Origin: Riptortus pedestris
Lineage: Eukaryota; Arthropoda; Insecta; Hemiptera; Alydidae
DNA length: 64,000 nt
Assembly (NCBI GenBank): GCA_019009955.1
Contig: CM032233.1
Span: 122,886,501-122,950,500, forward strand
Direction of reading: 5' to 3'
The notes below the pieces were generated by a model. It searched no databases, was not told the origin of the DNA, and saw nothing but the letters and a program-made list of their open reading frames with translations. The position numbers were made by a program, and so were the translations under genes. Shown in pieces: positions 46,309 to 56,989 of the stretch; positions within the stretch are counted from its first letter, which is position 1, and each line of letters starts with the position of its first letter.

Positions 46309-46513
46309 ATGAGTACAGCAGCCCAGGGCGGTGGTCGGGTACAGTAGTACGTGCTTCGAGGTCTCCGCCCCAGCAGCCTCCCAAGATCAAGTCGCTAGGG
46401 CTCACCTGTGTAGTCTGCGGCGACACCAGCTCCGGCAAACACTACGGCATCCTAGCCTGCAATGGATGCTCTGGGTTCTTCAAGAGATCCGTCCGACGGA
46501 AACTCATATACAG
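46309..46513 (+). CDS. Hr51: Nuclear receptor exon: first zinc finger, NR2E3/PNR group
   Basis: The exon lies between acceptor tttatttgcag (AG at 46307-46308) and donor cag/gtagta (GT at 46514-46515). It enters in phase 1 and leaves inside an Arg codon. It encodes about 68 residues: a Ser/Pro-rich linker, then [19 protein letters not shown] and [18 protein letters not shown]. The four zinc ligands are Cys-x2-Cys (first Cys codon 46407-46409) and Cys-x2-Cys. The P-box CNGCS, which contacts the DNA half-site, is the form of NR2E3/Hr51, whereas tailless has CDGC. In flies this ligand-regulated-type transcription factor acts in neurons, including mushroom-body and clock cells. The second finger, hinge and ligand domain must lie in later exons and were not found to 64000. 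It could be another PNR-like paralogue, but the P-box and RRKLIYR favour Hr51. Confidence 0.93.
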
Positions 46514-46532
46514 GTAGTACATCACAACTGAT

Positions 46533-46990
46533 TCCTTTTCCTTAATGACAAGGACTGAAGACACTATATGCAAATACTGCAACAAACACCTTACGATAAA
46601 ACACATACTGACAGACTGCATACAACGAAAAAACCTTAACATACCCCACGATATGACAGAACTATTAACTGACATCAGCCAATATATTCTACAAGTACTA
46701 ACTTATCTAAAACACATCAACATTTACAAAAACCTATAATACAAAATAGAATAGGTCTACAGCATGCCTAAAAAGATTTAAAAGGGTTAACTTTTATTAT
46801 ATTCTTTGGACAAAGCACGGATATGAGAAAGAATCAGATATTAAAGAAATATTTTCCATAATATAAAAGTACAAAAAAAAGGTAAGCACATGAAGGAGTA
46901 AATATATCATCCTAATAATTCAAATCACCATCGCTGTGGGGCACAAAACTAAATAAATAAAATATAAAAAAAATAAAAAAATATAAATAT
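46533..46990 (+). pseudogene. LINE ORF2 C-terminus with 3' UTR, in the receptor intron
   Basis: The frame from about 46545 reads TRTEDTICKYCNKHLTIKHI, then LTDC. The CxxC...H...C pattern, with 'KHIL.DC', is the zinc-binding block near the C-terminus of I/jockey-type ORF2 proteins. The frame stops at 46737. A 3' UTR follows and ends with 'cgctgtggggcac', then an AAATAAATAAA tail near 46950-46985. The copy is 5'-truncated, with its left edge within about 20-30 bp of the splice donor. Confidence 0.7.
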
Positions 46991-47189
46991 ACTAGTAGTA
47001 TATTGGAATAAAATAATTTTTTTATTAAAACCATTTTAAATTATTGTCTTTATTACTAGTCTAATGTTTATCTAATATTTATTTATGTTTGTTTATGTCT
47101 TATGTTTATTAATTGTCTTTATTACTAGTATTTAATGGTTATTTGTTGTATTTAATTTTTATTTGTTGTTTCAGTTTTTGTTATTTTTC

Positions 47190-47271
47190 TATAATTTTGT
47201 TTTCATTTTACATTTTGAAACTTTGAGCGAAATCGCCAAGGTGCGGGTGCTCCTGTATAAATAAATAAAAA
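47190..47271 (+). mobile_element. Second LINE 3' tail
   Basis: 'gcgaaatcgccaaggtgcgg' and 'ataaataaataaaaatag' resemble a LINE 3' end with an (AAAT)n tail. No coding part is attached. Confidence 0.45.
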
Positions 47272-47867
47272 TAGAATGATTCCTTTTCCAACCAGCTTTA
47301 ATCATAGAATGCAGGGTTTAGTATATTCCTCTTAAAGGTAATCATTATTATATTATTTTATTTGTTTGGTATCACGCAATTGGAGCGATTTACACCCTTC
47401 ATCAAATGACCAAATTAATGAATAATTAGACATTAATGAATGTTAGACATTTTCATATTTACAGTTGTTGCTGGGCGATATTACTCGTGGAAAAGAAAAT
47501 ATAAAAAGTAAGAAGAGAAAATTAAACACACACTATTAAAACAGGAAAAAATATGAACGGGTAAAGGAATTAAAAAAAAAATAACACGAATAATCTACAA
47601 AACTGAAAAAAAAAACATAAAAAAGAAAGAAACAAAAGCGTTAAATTAAATTCAAAAACAAAAATTGTTTTTATAAAACTACCCGATAATTAAAAGAAAA
47701 ACTATGATGAGTAATAATTTACAAGAAATAAATAAGAATTTATTTAAAGTTTCTAAAGTCTTACGTATACATTCAGAATCACACACTTGCATGCACGCAG
47801 GCTCAGATACACGCCCGCACACACGGTTGTGTACACAAAGTAAAACAAAATGTAATTTTGCATTACA
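47272..47867. other. no gene seen
   Basis: A-rich intronic sequence. The second zinc finger of the receptor is not here. Confidence 0.5.
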
Positions 47868-47965
47868 AAAGCTAATCAGATATTGAAGTTGTACTCATGA
47901 CGCGATTCTCGAAAACTTTCCACAAATGTCCATTGATCCGAAGATGACGAAAATGAGGTCTTTTG

Positions 47966-48013
<48 letters not shown>

Positions 48014-49342
48014 TCTGTTCTCGCTCTAACGGTCGCAATTTTTGTTTTGATATTTAAACAGTTTACGTAAACTAAAGATTAAGTTTATTAGTGGCTGAAA
48101 TCCGACCAGTAAGAGGGTAGGTTTAGAGGGAGGGGATATCGAAAATTCAGTCTTTGACAATACATGTCTTATCGAAAAATTGTATAGTACCAATGCTATT
48201 ACAAATTTAACTTTCTATAAATGTTGTACGATAATGTTTTCTCTATCTTCAATATTAACCCAAGATATTGGCATATTTATAATTTCAGCCTTTAGTGAAC
48301 CCCCTCACTTTAAAAATAAGACAATACATCATGAAACATTCTATTCCAAGCATAAATACCAAATATTGTTTTCAACGGGCCTTCGTCATGTGATGTCCAT
48401 CGATCAAAAATTACGCATCAATTTCGAAAAATTTCTTCTATGGCCATCGATTCTACTCAGTATATGACGAAAATGAGGTGCGTTCAAAAGTATATGTATG
48501 TGTTTGTAAACTCTAGCCGACGCAATTATTTTTTATATTTACCAAACTCGTTATTAAAATGTTTTATGTATAACATTCATAGCTAAAATCAGGCCCGGGC
48601 AGGAGGGGATGGGGGTTGAGAGATCAACTATCATTTTCCTAATATATCGTTACCGAACTCGATATATAAGGAAAACTAAAGAGAACAATTGGAATCGGAC
48701 TTGGAGAAGTGGGCGTTTAAAGAGGGGGAAATTCAAAAATGTGAAATAACTAAGTCCGATCTAAACATCATATAGAATCAATATGGTTGCAAATTTATTA
48801 CCAATAAATGTTGTTTAATTTCTATTACCTATGTATTTCTCTGTCTTGAATATTATCTGAGATATTTTGATATTTTAGTTTTCAGCTTTCAGTAAATCCC
48901 CACTTCTTATCATGTCATAATAACAATAAGTTGTTATAACATGGACATCTTTAATCTAAACTTGAATATCAAATATTGTTCTCATGATACCTTTATTATG
49001 TGAGATACAAGTGAATTCGTAGTACCATGGCGTCATCAATTAAGGTATTACGTTCTTGTCTCGACAATTTTCCTTTGATTTATACGATACGAAGTCACAT
49101 TTGCCATTGGCAGAAATCGGACCAGGAATAAGGGGGGGGGTTATAGAGGGGGAATTCGAAAATTCAAAATATCTGAGTTATGATGAGTCGGATCGAAAAA
49201 TGTTATGGAGCCAATCTTGTTAAAATATTGCTGTTTTACAGTTGTTTCTCTATTCATTTTTTCGTAACTCAAATTTTAAGGACGTTATATCAGCATGTGG
49301 GAAATCTGCTTATTTTACGCTGCCCCTGCCTGACGGACATTT
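47868..49342 (-). mobile_element. HINE-W, composite of several modules, 1.47 kb
   Basis: It starts with a damaged 3' end, 3' module and (AT)n at 47970-48010. At 48395-48500 a second, partial 3' module appears (ccatcgattctactcag, gatgacgaaaatgag-type), followed by further bodies. It ends in the 5' tip (gtgggaaatctgcttatttt, gcccctgcctgacgg). At least two units are fused in the same orientation. Confidence 0.75.
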
Positions 49343-49616
49343 TTGATAGTAAGGGAGGTAGACAGTTGGAGGGAGAAATATAGAATATAATGTGTATATG
49401 AAGTGTTTTTGGTGGCGGTGGGGGGGGGGGATGTTGAAGTTGATCATTATGCAGAGGGAGTAGGCAGGGGCTTGGGCCAGCTCCTCTGTCTTCCTTCCTA
49501 TATTCACTCTCTCCTCATCAACCAGCCTTTCAAATATATCTTCAAATAGTCACCGACTCAATCAAGTAGACGCTAAAAATGAGGTTCCCTCTTAAAGGGT
49601 TTTATACGAAGTCTTT

Positions 49617-50870
49617 TAGCAGATTTACCTTAAGGGAACTCAGCTATTAAGGCTGTAACTCACGACGCGATTTTCGAAAAATCTCCTCAATTGTCCATTG
49701 ACACCTACCTAGAAGATCAAGAATATGAGGTATTTTCAAAATAATATAAATATACACATACTTGTCTGTTAACGCTCCATAACTTCTGTCGTAACGTTAC
49801 CAAGCCTGATATATAAGCGTTTCCAGTTAGGGCAAATTCGAAAATTTGAAATATCTCCGTTATTATACATTGGATCGAAATATTGTATAGAGCCTACCTT
49901 ATTGCAAATGAATTACCTACAAATGATGTTATCTACATATTTTCTCTAATATGAATTTTTATCGATATATTTGCATTTTTTTTTGTTTAGTTTTAGCAGA
50001 TTTCCCTTACGGGAAATCAGCTATTGAGGTTGTACTCATGGCGGAATTTTCGAAATTATTCTTCAAATGTCCATCGATCCTACCTAGTAGATGTTGAAAA
50101 TGAGATCCGTTCAAAACTGTATATATATATATATATATATATTTGTCTGTTACCGCTCTAGCGGTGGCAATTTTTGTTTAATAGTTACCGAACTCGATAT
50201 TTAGTCGTTTTATGTTAAAAGAAAGATCAAGTTCGTTAACCGTTGAAATCGGACCAGTGGGAGGGGGGGTTTAGAGGGGAGGATTTTCGAAAATTCGAAA
50301 TATCTCCATTACTATTCGTCGGATCGAAAAATTGTACAGAATCAATATTATTACAAATTAAATTTACTATAAATATTGTCATATACATTTTATCTTGAAT
50401 ATTAACCGAGATATTTTCATTTTTATTAAATCGGGGCGCCTAACGGACGAGAGTTACTTTTCCACCAAAAGCTAGTTCAGCCGTTTCCTTCACTGGCTCG
50501 TCTCTCGTGAAATTTCTCTATTGTAAAACTTCACGTGGGAAATCTGCTTAGTTTACGCTGCCCCTGCGTGACGGACTTTTTTAGCTTTCAATAAACCCCC
50601 ACCCGTACTCATGTTATTAACATTAAGCTGTATAGTAGTCGAATAGCTTTATTCGAAGATTAAATACCGAATATTATTTTTATTGATAAATTATTTTATC
50701 GTGTGTGATAAATGCTAATATTTTCCGTGTGATATCTTAATTTAAGATTACACGTTCTTACACTACATGATTTTTCTTTGAATCACCGTTTTATGGAAAT
50801 CTAAAGACTATATTGCAATCGCTGAAATCAGCCTTACGGAAGTTTTAGGGAGGATATATTTAGAATTTTC
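49617..50870 (-). mobile_element. HINE-W, outer copy of a nest
   Basis: The palindrome (tttaccttaaggga), 3' module and body run to 'gcatttttttttgtttagtttt' at 49992. The body continues at 50583 with 'agctttcaataaaccccc' and fades near 50870. Confidence 0.75.
49993..50582 (-). mobile_element. HINE-W, full copy nested in 49617-50870
   Basis: Palindrome tttcccttacgggaaa, 3' module, short (AT)n at 50120-50143, G-run, body, CACGTG, hairpin and gtgacggac are complete. Inserted in the same T-run and orientation as the copy at 8843. Confidence 0.87.
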
Positions 50871-50879
50871 TACCTGCAT

Positions 50880-51018
50880 CTTCTAACCCCCCCCCCCCCT
50901 TTCCCGTACTGATTTCACCATTAACTATCTTGATCTTCAAATTGGTATAAAGTGCTTAAATATCGAGTTTGATAACGATCAAACAAAACTAGCAACCGCT
51001 AGAGCGGTAGCAGACAAG

Positions 51019-51110
<92 letters not shown>
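50880..51110 (+). mobile_element. HINE-W body fragment with long (AT)n
   Basis: C-run, 'cttaaatatcgagtttgataacgatcaaac', 'ctagagcggtagcagacaa' and an AT run at 51023-51110. The 3' module is missing. The inverted duplication begins exactly where the AT run ends. Confidence 0.7.
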
Positions 51111-51117
<7 letters not shown>

Positions 51118-51602
51118 TTAAAAATTGGTGAACGTAAGCTACTTTACTCCCTTTCTGTAATAAAATTACAGTCATTATATATAGGTAACGTGAGAAGCAT
51201 GGCTATTGGAAGAATATTGAAGAATTCATTGGTTCAAATAAATATTATTTCCTGATCGCATCAATTTAGCTTTCGGAAAAGAAATAATATCATATAAAAT
51301 GTAAGTTAGACGGTGACCCAAGTCGTAATTAAAAAGTCCGTCACGCAGGAGCTGCGTTTTACAATAGAGAAATCTGCATACTACTATCAAAAGATCGCCG
51401 TGAGTAAATACAAACGGTAATGAGAAATCTATCAGTTAATTTTAATAAACTCCCAACGGAAACTGCTAGTAAACACAAAGGTCTGCCAACCACTCAGAGC
51501 TGAACAGATAGATAGACATATAATTTGATCATACATAAAGCGTTTAAATATCGAGTTTGGTAACGATTAATTAAAATTACGACCTCTAGAGCGTTAACAG
51601 AC

Positions 51603-51674
<72 letters not shown>

Positions 51675-51880
51675 GAACGGACCTCATTTTCGTCATCTCC
51701 TGGGTAGGATCGATGGTCATTTGAAGAAATTTTTCGAAAATCGCTTCATGAGTACCACCTCAATAGCTGATTCCCCTTAAAGGAAATCTGCAAAACTGTG
51801 TTGTTTCGTGGAAATATAATTAATTTTATTCCAAGTATCACCCATCAATGGTAAAAAAGGATAATACGGTAATCCGGATA
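51111..51880. repeat. Inverted duplication, left arm
   Basis: It pairs in reverse with 53665-54421. The shared sequence includes non-HINE-W DNA on both sides (gaaatttaaaaattggtgaac and cttggaataaaatt in reverse) and the HINE-W at 51332-51796 between them. The arms differ by a gap of about 20-40 bp near 51800 and by AT-run length. Confidence 0.85.
51332..51796 (+). mobile_element. Compact HINE-W in the left arm
   Basis: 5' tip (aaaaagtccgtcacgcaggagc) lacking the first subterminal repeat, 'ttttacaatagagaaatctgcat', a short body, (AT)n 51607-51668, 3' module and end (ccttaaaggaaatctgc). Confidence 0.85.
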
Positions 51881-51888
51881 TATATATT

Positions 51889-52006
51889 TATACTTGTCTG
51901 CTACCGCTCTAGAGGTTGTAAGTTTTGTTTGATCGTTAAATTCAATGAATACTTGATTTTTTGAAAAAAAATTTCAAATGTAGATGACAAAAATGAGGTT
52001 CCATTC

Positions 52007-52066
<60 letters not shown>
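51889..52066 (-). mobile_element. Scrambled HINE-W fragment with (AT)n
   Basis: 'cttgtctgctaccgctctag' precedes 3'-module pieces (gatgacaaaaatgaggttcc) and an AT run at 52014-52066, an order not seen in intact copies. It was rearranged. Confidence 0.6.
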
Positions 52067-52068
<2 letters not shown>

Positions 52069-52408
52069 TGTGTTGTTCTTTTCGGAGTTTTGGTCAATGT
52101 TGGTGAAATGAATCTTAGTTTATGCCAATATTTCGAGAATCTTTATTTTCTCTTCCTCAGGGCTGTAAAAATTACATGTACTACATTATAATATTGCACA
52201 TTGTTGTTATACATTGTTATAAAAGGGTGTTTTTTCCTTATTATTACTTACCAAGACTAAATATATTTATAGACTATTATACATTCTTATTGCACTATGA
52301 CTAGGGTTACAGCCCTGAAGAAGAGAAAATAAAGATTCTCGAAATATCGGCATAAACTAAGATTCAGTTCACCAACATTGACCAAAACTCCGAAAAGAAC
52401 AACACACC
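52067..52408. mobile_element. Foldback element, about 100-bp inverted arms
   Basis: The left arm 52067-52167 (starting ggtgtgttgttcttttcgga) is a near-exact reverse of the right arm 52307-52408. The spacer is about 140 bp. It lies in an AT run of a HINE-W. Each arm carries a CUGAAGA - stem - GAAA arrangement (plus strand at 52315-52344), which recalls the ribozyme-like ends of Penelope-type elements but lacks a recognisable cleavage site. Confidence 0.75.
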
Positions 52409-52443
52409 ACATATAAATACAACCTGGTCGAAAACATCAGCAC

Positions 52444-52446
<3 letters not shown>

Positions 52447-52475
<29 letters not shown>
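52447..52475. repeat. (AT)n right of the foldback element
   Basis: Followed by 'aattttgaatggacctcatttttgtcatctcc', the start of a + oriented HINE-W 3' module that stops at 52528. Confidence 0.8.
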
Positions 52476-52477
<2 letters not shown>

Positions 52478-52571
52478 TATACGGGTTACTTGTATAATTT
52501 TGAATGGACCTCATTTTTGTCATCTCCATTTTTTTTTTTTAACTAGTACCAAATAATGTCTACATTGAACT

Positions 52572-52866
52572 TTAGAGAGAGGTGTTTCAAAAATATTTAA
52601 TATCTCCATTATTATGATTCGGATCGAAAAATTGTATAGAACCAATCTTGTTAAAATATTGATCCTCTACAATTTTTGTCCTGTACATTTTTTTCTTAGC
52701 TTAAGTATTAAGGAAGTTTTTGTTGTCTGTCCCTAGTTAACCTCCACTTCTATTTCTCAGATTTTGGCTTTGAAATAGAAATTAATGATGAGATGATATC
52801 ACCAGTCCGTCATACGACAGGGAGGGAAATCTGCTTAGTTTGCGTAGCCCCTGCGTGACCGACTGC
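52572..52866 (-). mobile_element. HINE-W 5' half
   Basis: Body motifs (ctccattattatgattcgga) and the 5' tip with a small insert (ggaaatctgcttagtttgcg, agcccctgcgtgaccgac). Its tip lies directly against the 3' end of the next copy. Confidence 0.75.
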
Positions 52867-52867
52867 T

Positions 52868-52999
52868 TTTTAGCAGATTTCCCTTGAGGGAAATCGCCAT
52901 TGAGGTCGTACTCATGAAGCGAGTTTCGAAAAATTTCTTCAAATGTCCATCGATTCTACCCAGGAGATGAGGACAAGTAGGTCCGTTCAAAAATATATA

Positions 53000-53053
<54 letters not shown>

Positions 53054-53492
53054 TGTAACACTCTAGCGGTCGCAATTATTGTTTGATCATTACCAAACTC
53101 AGAATTTAATCGTTTTATGTAAAAAGGAAGATCAAGTTCGTTAATGGCTGAAATCGGACCAGTGGGAGGGGGGGCGTTTAGAGGGGGATGTTTGAAAATT
53201 CAAAATATCTCCGTTATTATGCGTCGGATCGAAAAATCGTATAGAATCAATCTTATTGCAAATTATATTTACTATAAATATTGTTCTATACATTTATTCT
53301 GTATCTTGAATATTAACCGAGATATTTGCATTTGTATTCTGTGTGTGGTCGGCAGGAGTCGGCTGTCGGTACTGTTCGGCTGAATAAGTTTAGAGATCCC
53401 TTACTAATACACTTGTTATTGGGCAGATTTCTCTATCGTAAAACTTCACGTGGGAAATCTGCTTAGTTTGCGTAGCCCCTGCGTGACGGACC
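52868..53492 (-). mobile_element. HINE-W, full length
   Basis: Palindrome tttcccttgagggaaa, 3' module, (AT)n about 52996-53050, G-run, body, CACGTG at about 53448, hairpin and gtgacggac. Confidence 0.87.
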
Positions 53493-53664
53493 CATTTTTT
53501 TTAATGAATGAATGAGCCAGAGTGGAGTATGCTGAATGGGTGTGTAATTGTAATATGAAATGAGGTGCCCCGCCGTAGTTCACTCATCTCTCGATCCACT
53601 ACTACTGACAACTATTCCCTCTTCCTTCTTTGTGTATACCTTGTTCTCTATTCTTGGCAAAGGC

Positions 53665-54421
53665 AACGTTTTTTATCGTTTTCGGATTACATTATTTTGC
53701 TCTTTTACCATTGATAAGTGATACTTGGAATACAATTAATTGTTTTTCCACGAGACACGTCATTTTATCTCAACGTACATGGAAGGGCAACACAGTTTTA
53801 GCAGATTTCCTTTAAAGGGAATTAGCTATTGAGGTGGTACTCATGAAGCGATTTTCGAAAAATTTCTTCAAATGTCCATCAATCCTATCCAGGAGATGAC
53901 GAAAATGATATATATATAAAATTGTCTGTTAACGCTCTAGAGGTCGTAATTTTAATTTGATCGTTACCAAACTCGATATTTAAACGCTTTATGTATGATC
54001 AAATTATATGTCTATCTATCTGTTCAGCTCTGAGTGGTTGGCAGACCTTTGTGTTTACAATTTAGAAGCAGTTTCCGTTGGGAATTTATTAAAATTAACT
54101 GATAGATTTCTCATTACCGTTTGTATTTACTCGCGGCGATCATTTGTTAGTAGTATGCAGATTTCTCTATTGTAAAACGCAGCTCCTGCGTGACGGACTT
54201 TTTAATTACGACTTGGGTCACCGTCTAAATGACATTCTTATATGATATTATTTTTTTTCCGAAAGCTAAACTGATGCGATCAGGAAATAATTTTATTTGA
54301 ACCAATAAATTCTGTAATATTCTTCTAATGGCCATGCTTTTAACAATAACTATACATAATAACTGTAATTTTATTGCAGTAAGGGAGTAAAGTACGTTCA
54401 CCAATTTTTAAATTTCTTCGG
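53665..54421. repeat. Inverted duplication, right arm
   Basis: Reverse partner of 51111-51880 (see there). It keeps about 40 bp near 53760 that the left arm lacks, and a much shorter AT run. Confidence 0.85.
53794..54203 (-). mobile_element. Compact HINE-W in the right arm
   Basis: It is the same insertion as 51332-51796 by flanks and internal structure, and it keeps the terminal palindrome (atttcctttaaagggaatt). The AT run is reduced to about 10 bp. Confidence 0.85.
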
Positions 54422-55078
54422 GAAACCATATTTATTTCAATTCATTTGTCACCAACAGGTATTTCAAGCATAATGTCGGCTATTGGCCACTTTTTAGACC
54501 ACGGGGTTTCCTACTGAATGGTTTCACATTTACTATGAGTTCTACAGGATTTTTGTGACGAGTATGAGGGGATGATTTGGTCCAGAGATTAATCCAGCAA
54601 TTATATTCCCGGTAATAACCATTTCTATTTGAACCCGGTAACAATGGCTGACACTGATTGTTCTTAAATATACCTGGCAACCCTGTGGAGGCTATCCTCT
54701 GGCAAGGTTGTCCTGGGAGTAGCCTGCCTCTCTACTCGAGGTAGAGGGGACGGAGGGGAAGGGAGGGGTTGTAGGGGTGGGGAGTGGTCTACAGGGGTGG
54801 GGAGGGTCAGGTGTGTGGGGGGATCAATGCTGGGATTGATGGGGCAATTCCCCCCTCTCCAATCAAAAACTAGTAGCCACCCCCCCCCCCATCCCCACCC
54901 CCCACGGGGCCTTTAGTATTTAATTCCTTCCAGAGAGGTTTTTCCTCCCTCTCCCACTCACTCTCTCAACCCCCCCCCACCTCTATAACCCTCTCTCCTC
55001 TCTCTCTCTATCCACCCTCGCCCGGCCCTTTCTATTACCTATATTAAACGAATTTCTATTCTCTCAGTAAATTAAATT
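54422..55078. other. no gene seen; G-rich then C-rich tract
   Basis: From about 54745 to 54825 the + strand carries many runs of 3-6 G (gggaggggttgtaggggtgg), able in principle to form a G-quadruplex. C-runs follow at 54880-54905 and 54968-54978. Confidence 0.6.
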
Positions 55079-55195
55079 TCAGAAGATTTCCCTTAATCGA
55101 AATCAGCTAGTGGGGTTGTGCTCATAAAAATTACTTCAAATGTCCAGCTAAAGTACCAATCAGATGGCATAAATGAAGGCCGTTTAAACGGATCT
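55079..55195 (-). mobile_element. HINE-W 3' module fragment
   Basis: Palindrome gatttcccttaatcgaaatc and a strongly diverged module (caaatgtccagctaaagtac, gatggcataaatgaagg). Confidence 0.6.
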
Positions 55196-55486
55196 TTATA
55201 TCTATGTATAGTTAATTTGACGTTTCGGACAATATTTCTTTATTTATACATTAAAGCATTTTTATTTACACTATATTTACAATAAATATAATTTATTGGA
55301 TTCAGTATTGTAAGTATTTAGATTAATATTTATATTATATTATTTACCAATGTTTACATGGTTAATTTGTATTTTAAACAATTTTATTTTGATGTGTTAT
55401 AGTGTATTAACAACTTTAATAATACAAATTGGGTCAGACTCTTGGCTACATGCTTGTAAACATAGACTAGTAAACTATCTATTTAT

Positions 55487-55690
55487 CTGGGTGCTCAGAT
55501 TAGCCATGTGAGTTCAGGCGTTAGCCTTAATCTCACATTTAGACCTAGAGGAGCAAGTTCGACTCCCGCCTAAGCAATAGGAATTTAATCAGTGACTAAC
55601 TCATTAAATAAACTCCTTTGTCCCACCCTGCCTAGAAAAGGGTGAAAACCTGTAAAGTGGACGTTAATAAATAACAAATAGTAATTTATC
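55487..55690 (+). mobile_element. tRNA-derived SINE, second copy
   Basis: It starts gggtgctcagattagccatg and has the A-box-like region gccatgtgagttcaggcg, B box AGTTCGACTCC, the same body (actcattaaataaactcc, then ctagaaaagggtgaaaacct) and an A/T-rich tail (ttaataaataacaaat). 'atttatct' flanks both sides and is a plausible short duplication. It is more diverged than 23947-24173. Confidence 0.8.
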
Positions 55691-55836
55691 TATCTATATC
55701 TATGAATAAGTTTTTTTTTTTTTAAATTGTAGAGTCCGATATCATTTTTTCATCAGAACCAAAATGAATATTAAAATGGTTCGTGCTAAGGAGTTTTAAG
55801 GGAAAGGAACTTTTATTCATACATTCATACGTTATA

Positions 55837-55848
55837 AAAAAAAAAAAA

Positions 55849-55884
<36 letters not shown>
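55837..55884. repeat. Poly(A) tract
   Basis: About 47 bases almost only A, broken by single C and T. It may be a retroposon tail, but no body was identified. Confidence 0.9.
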
Positions 55885-55886
<2 letters not shown>

Positions 55887-55984
55887 AAAAACGACATGCA
55901 CAGGAGACGGGAAATATAAATCATATTGAGGAGAGGGAAGTCTTAAATAACAAATAATTTTATTATGAACAAATCCACAGCAAC

Positions 55985-56119
55985 GACGGGTATGAACCCT
56001 AAAGACTGTGACGGGGAAATGTCAAAATATTGTGGAAAGTAAAGACTTGCCAAAAAAATACCATCTTCATTCAAGCTCAAATGAATTCCTGGGCGAAGCC
56101 GGGTACCTTAGCTAGTTCG
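55985..56119 (-). mobile_element. 'TACCCGGCTTCGC' repeat family, second copy (end)
   Basis: In reverse it starts actagctaaggtacccggct and continues with sequence like 10501-10640 (tcatttgag, tggtattttttt, ggcaag, aatattttgacatttcccc). Confidence 0.7.
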
Positions 56120-56539
56120 TCATATTGTACTTAAGATGGATAAACCGTTAAATGAATTTTTCCAAAATCACGTCATGAGTTAGGATGGATAGACATTTGA
56201 ATGAAAGAGTAAAAGGAACATAAGATCAAACCACGACTCAGCACTTGAGCAAGTCGAGGTATTTTCTAGCAATATTTCTCTAGTAATGATCTCAGCTTCT
56301 TCAGTCTGTCTCAATAGGGAGAGTTACTCAGCTGTCTCTCAGACTCACTCGGTCCAAATTCTAGCCAAATTCTGAAATTCTTCTCTCAACTGGAACACTT
56401 GGGAGATCTTGAAACTTTTGTATCCTTTGTCTAATATTACAACCAAGACAGATTTTTTCTTCCTACCACCCTCTTCGCTCTTACCTTGCTGGATAAGGCG
56501 CTGAAATACATAACGCTCTCCACTCATAAAATTATATAT
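56120..56539. other. no gene seen; HINE-W 3'-module traces
   Basis: 'aatcacgtcatgagtt' and 'aggatggatagacatttga' near 56165-56205 are eroded 3'-module motifs. Otherwise unique. Confidence 0.45.
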
Positions 56540-56920
56540 ATATATGTAATTTTCATCCTTCAGTAATCCTCCACTCCTACTGATGATATGTTAACAATAA
56601 ATAGTTGGACCCTTTATTCGAAGCTTAAATATCAAATATTGTTTTCATTGAACTTTAACTGTGTGAGATATATACCATATGTATTATGATGGCGTCGTCA
56701 AAACCATAATATACATTTAACCATTATAATTACGTATTATAATACGTATTATGAGGCGGACCGTAAACGTTTTATAGAATCAATCTTGTTAAGTTGTTCA
56801 TGTATTAATGGTGTAGTTCTATCGATTTTTTGTAACTCATATATTAGGCCAGTTATTTGTGCTTTCATGTTTTCAGCCTTAAGTATACCCCCACTTTTAC
56901 TCGTATGTCTCATCATGCTC
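56540..56920 (-). mobile_element. HINE-W body fragments
   Basis: Repeated modules in reverse (ttcagtaatcctccactcct, atcaaatattgttttcattg, and again ttcagccttaagtatacccc) without either terminus. Confidence 0.6.
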
Positions 56921-56989
56921 GTTCCGTGAGAGATTCTTGCGTCAGCAATTACTCCCAGTTCTACCTTCTTCCTCATCGTATATCCCACA

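Noticed and set aside
46309..46360. Translation start at the ATG directly after the acceptor (46309)
   Set aside because: That frame differs from the zinc-finger frame and soon stops. The finger frame enters in phase 1 from an upstream exon.
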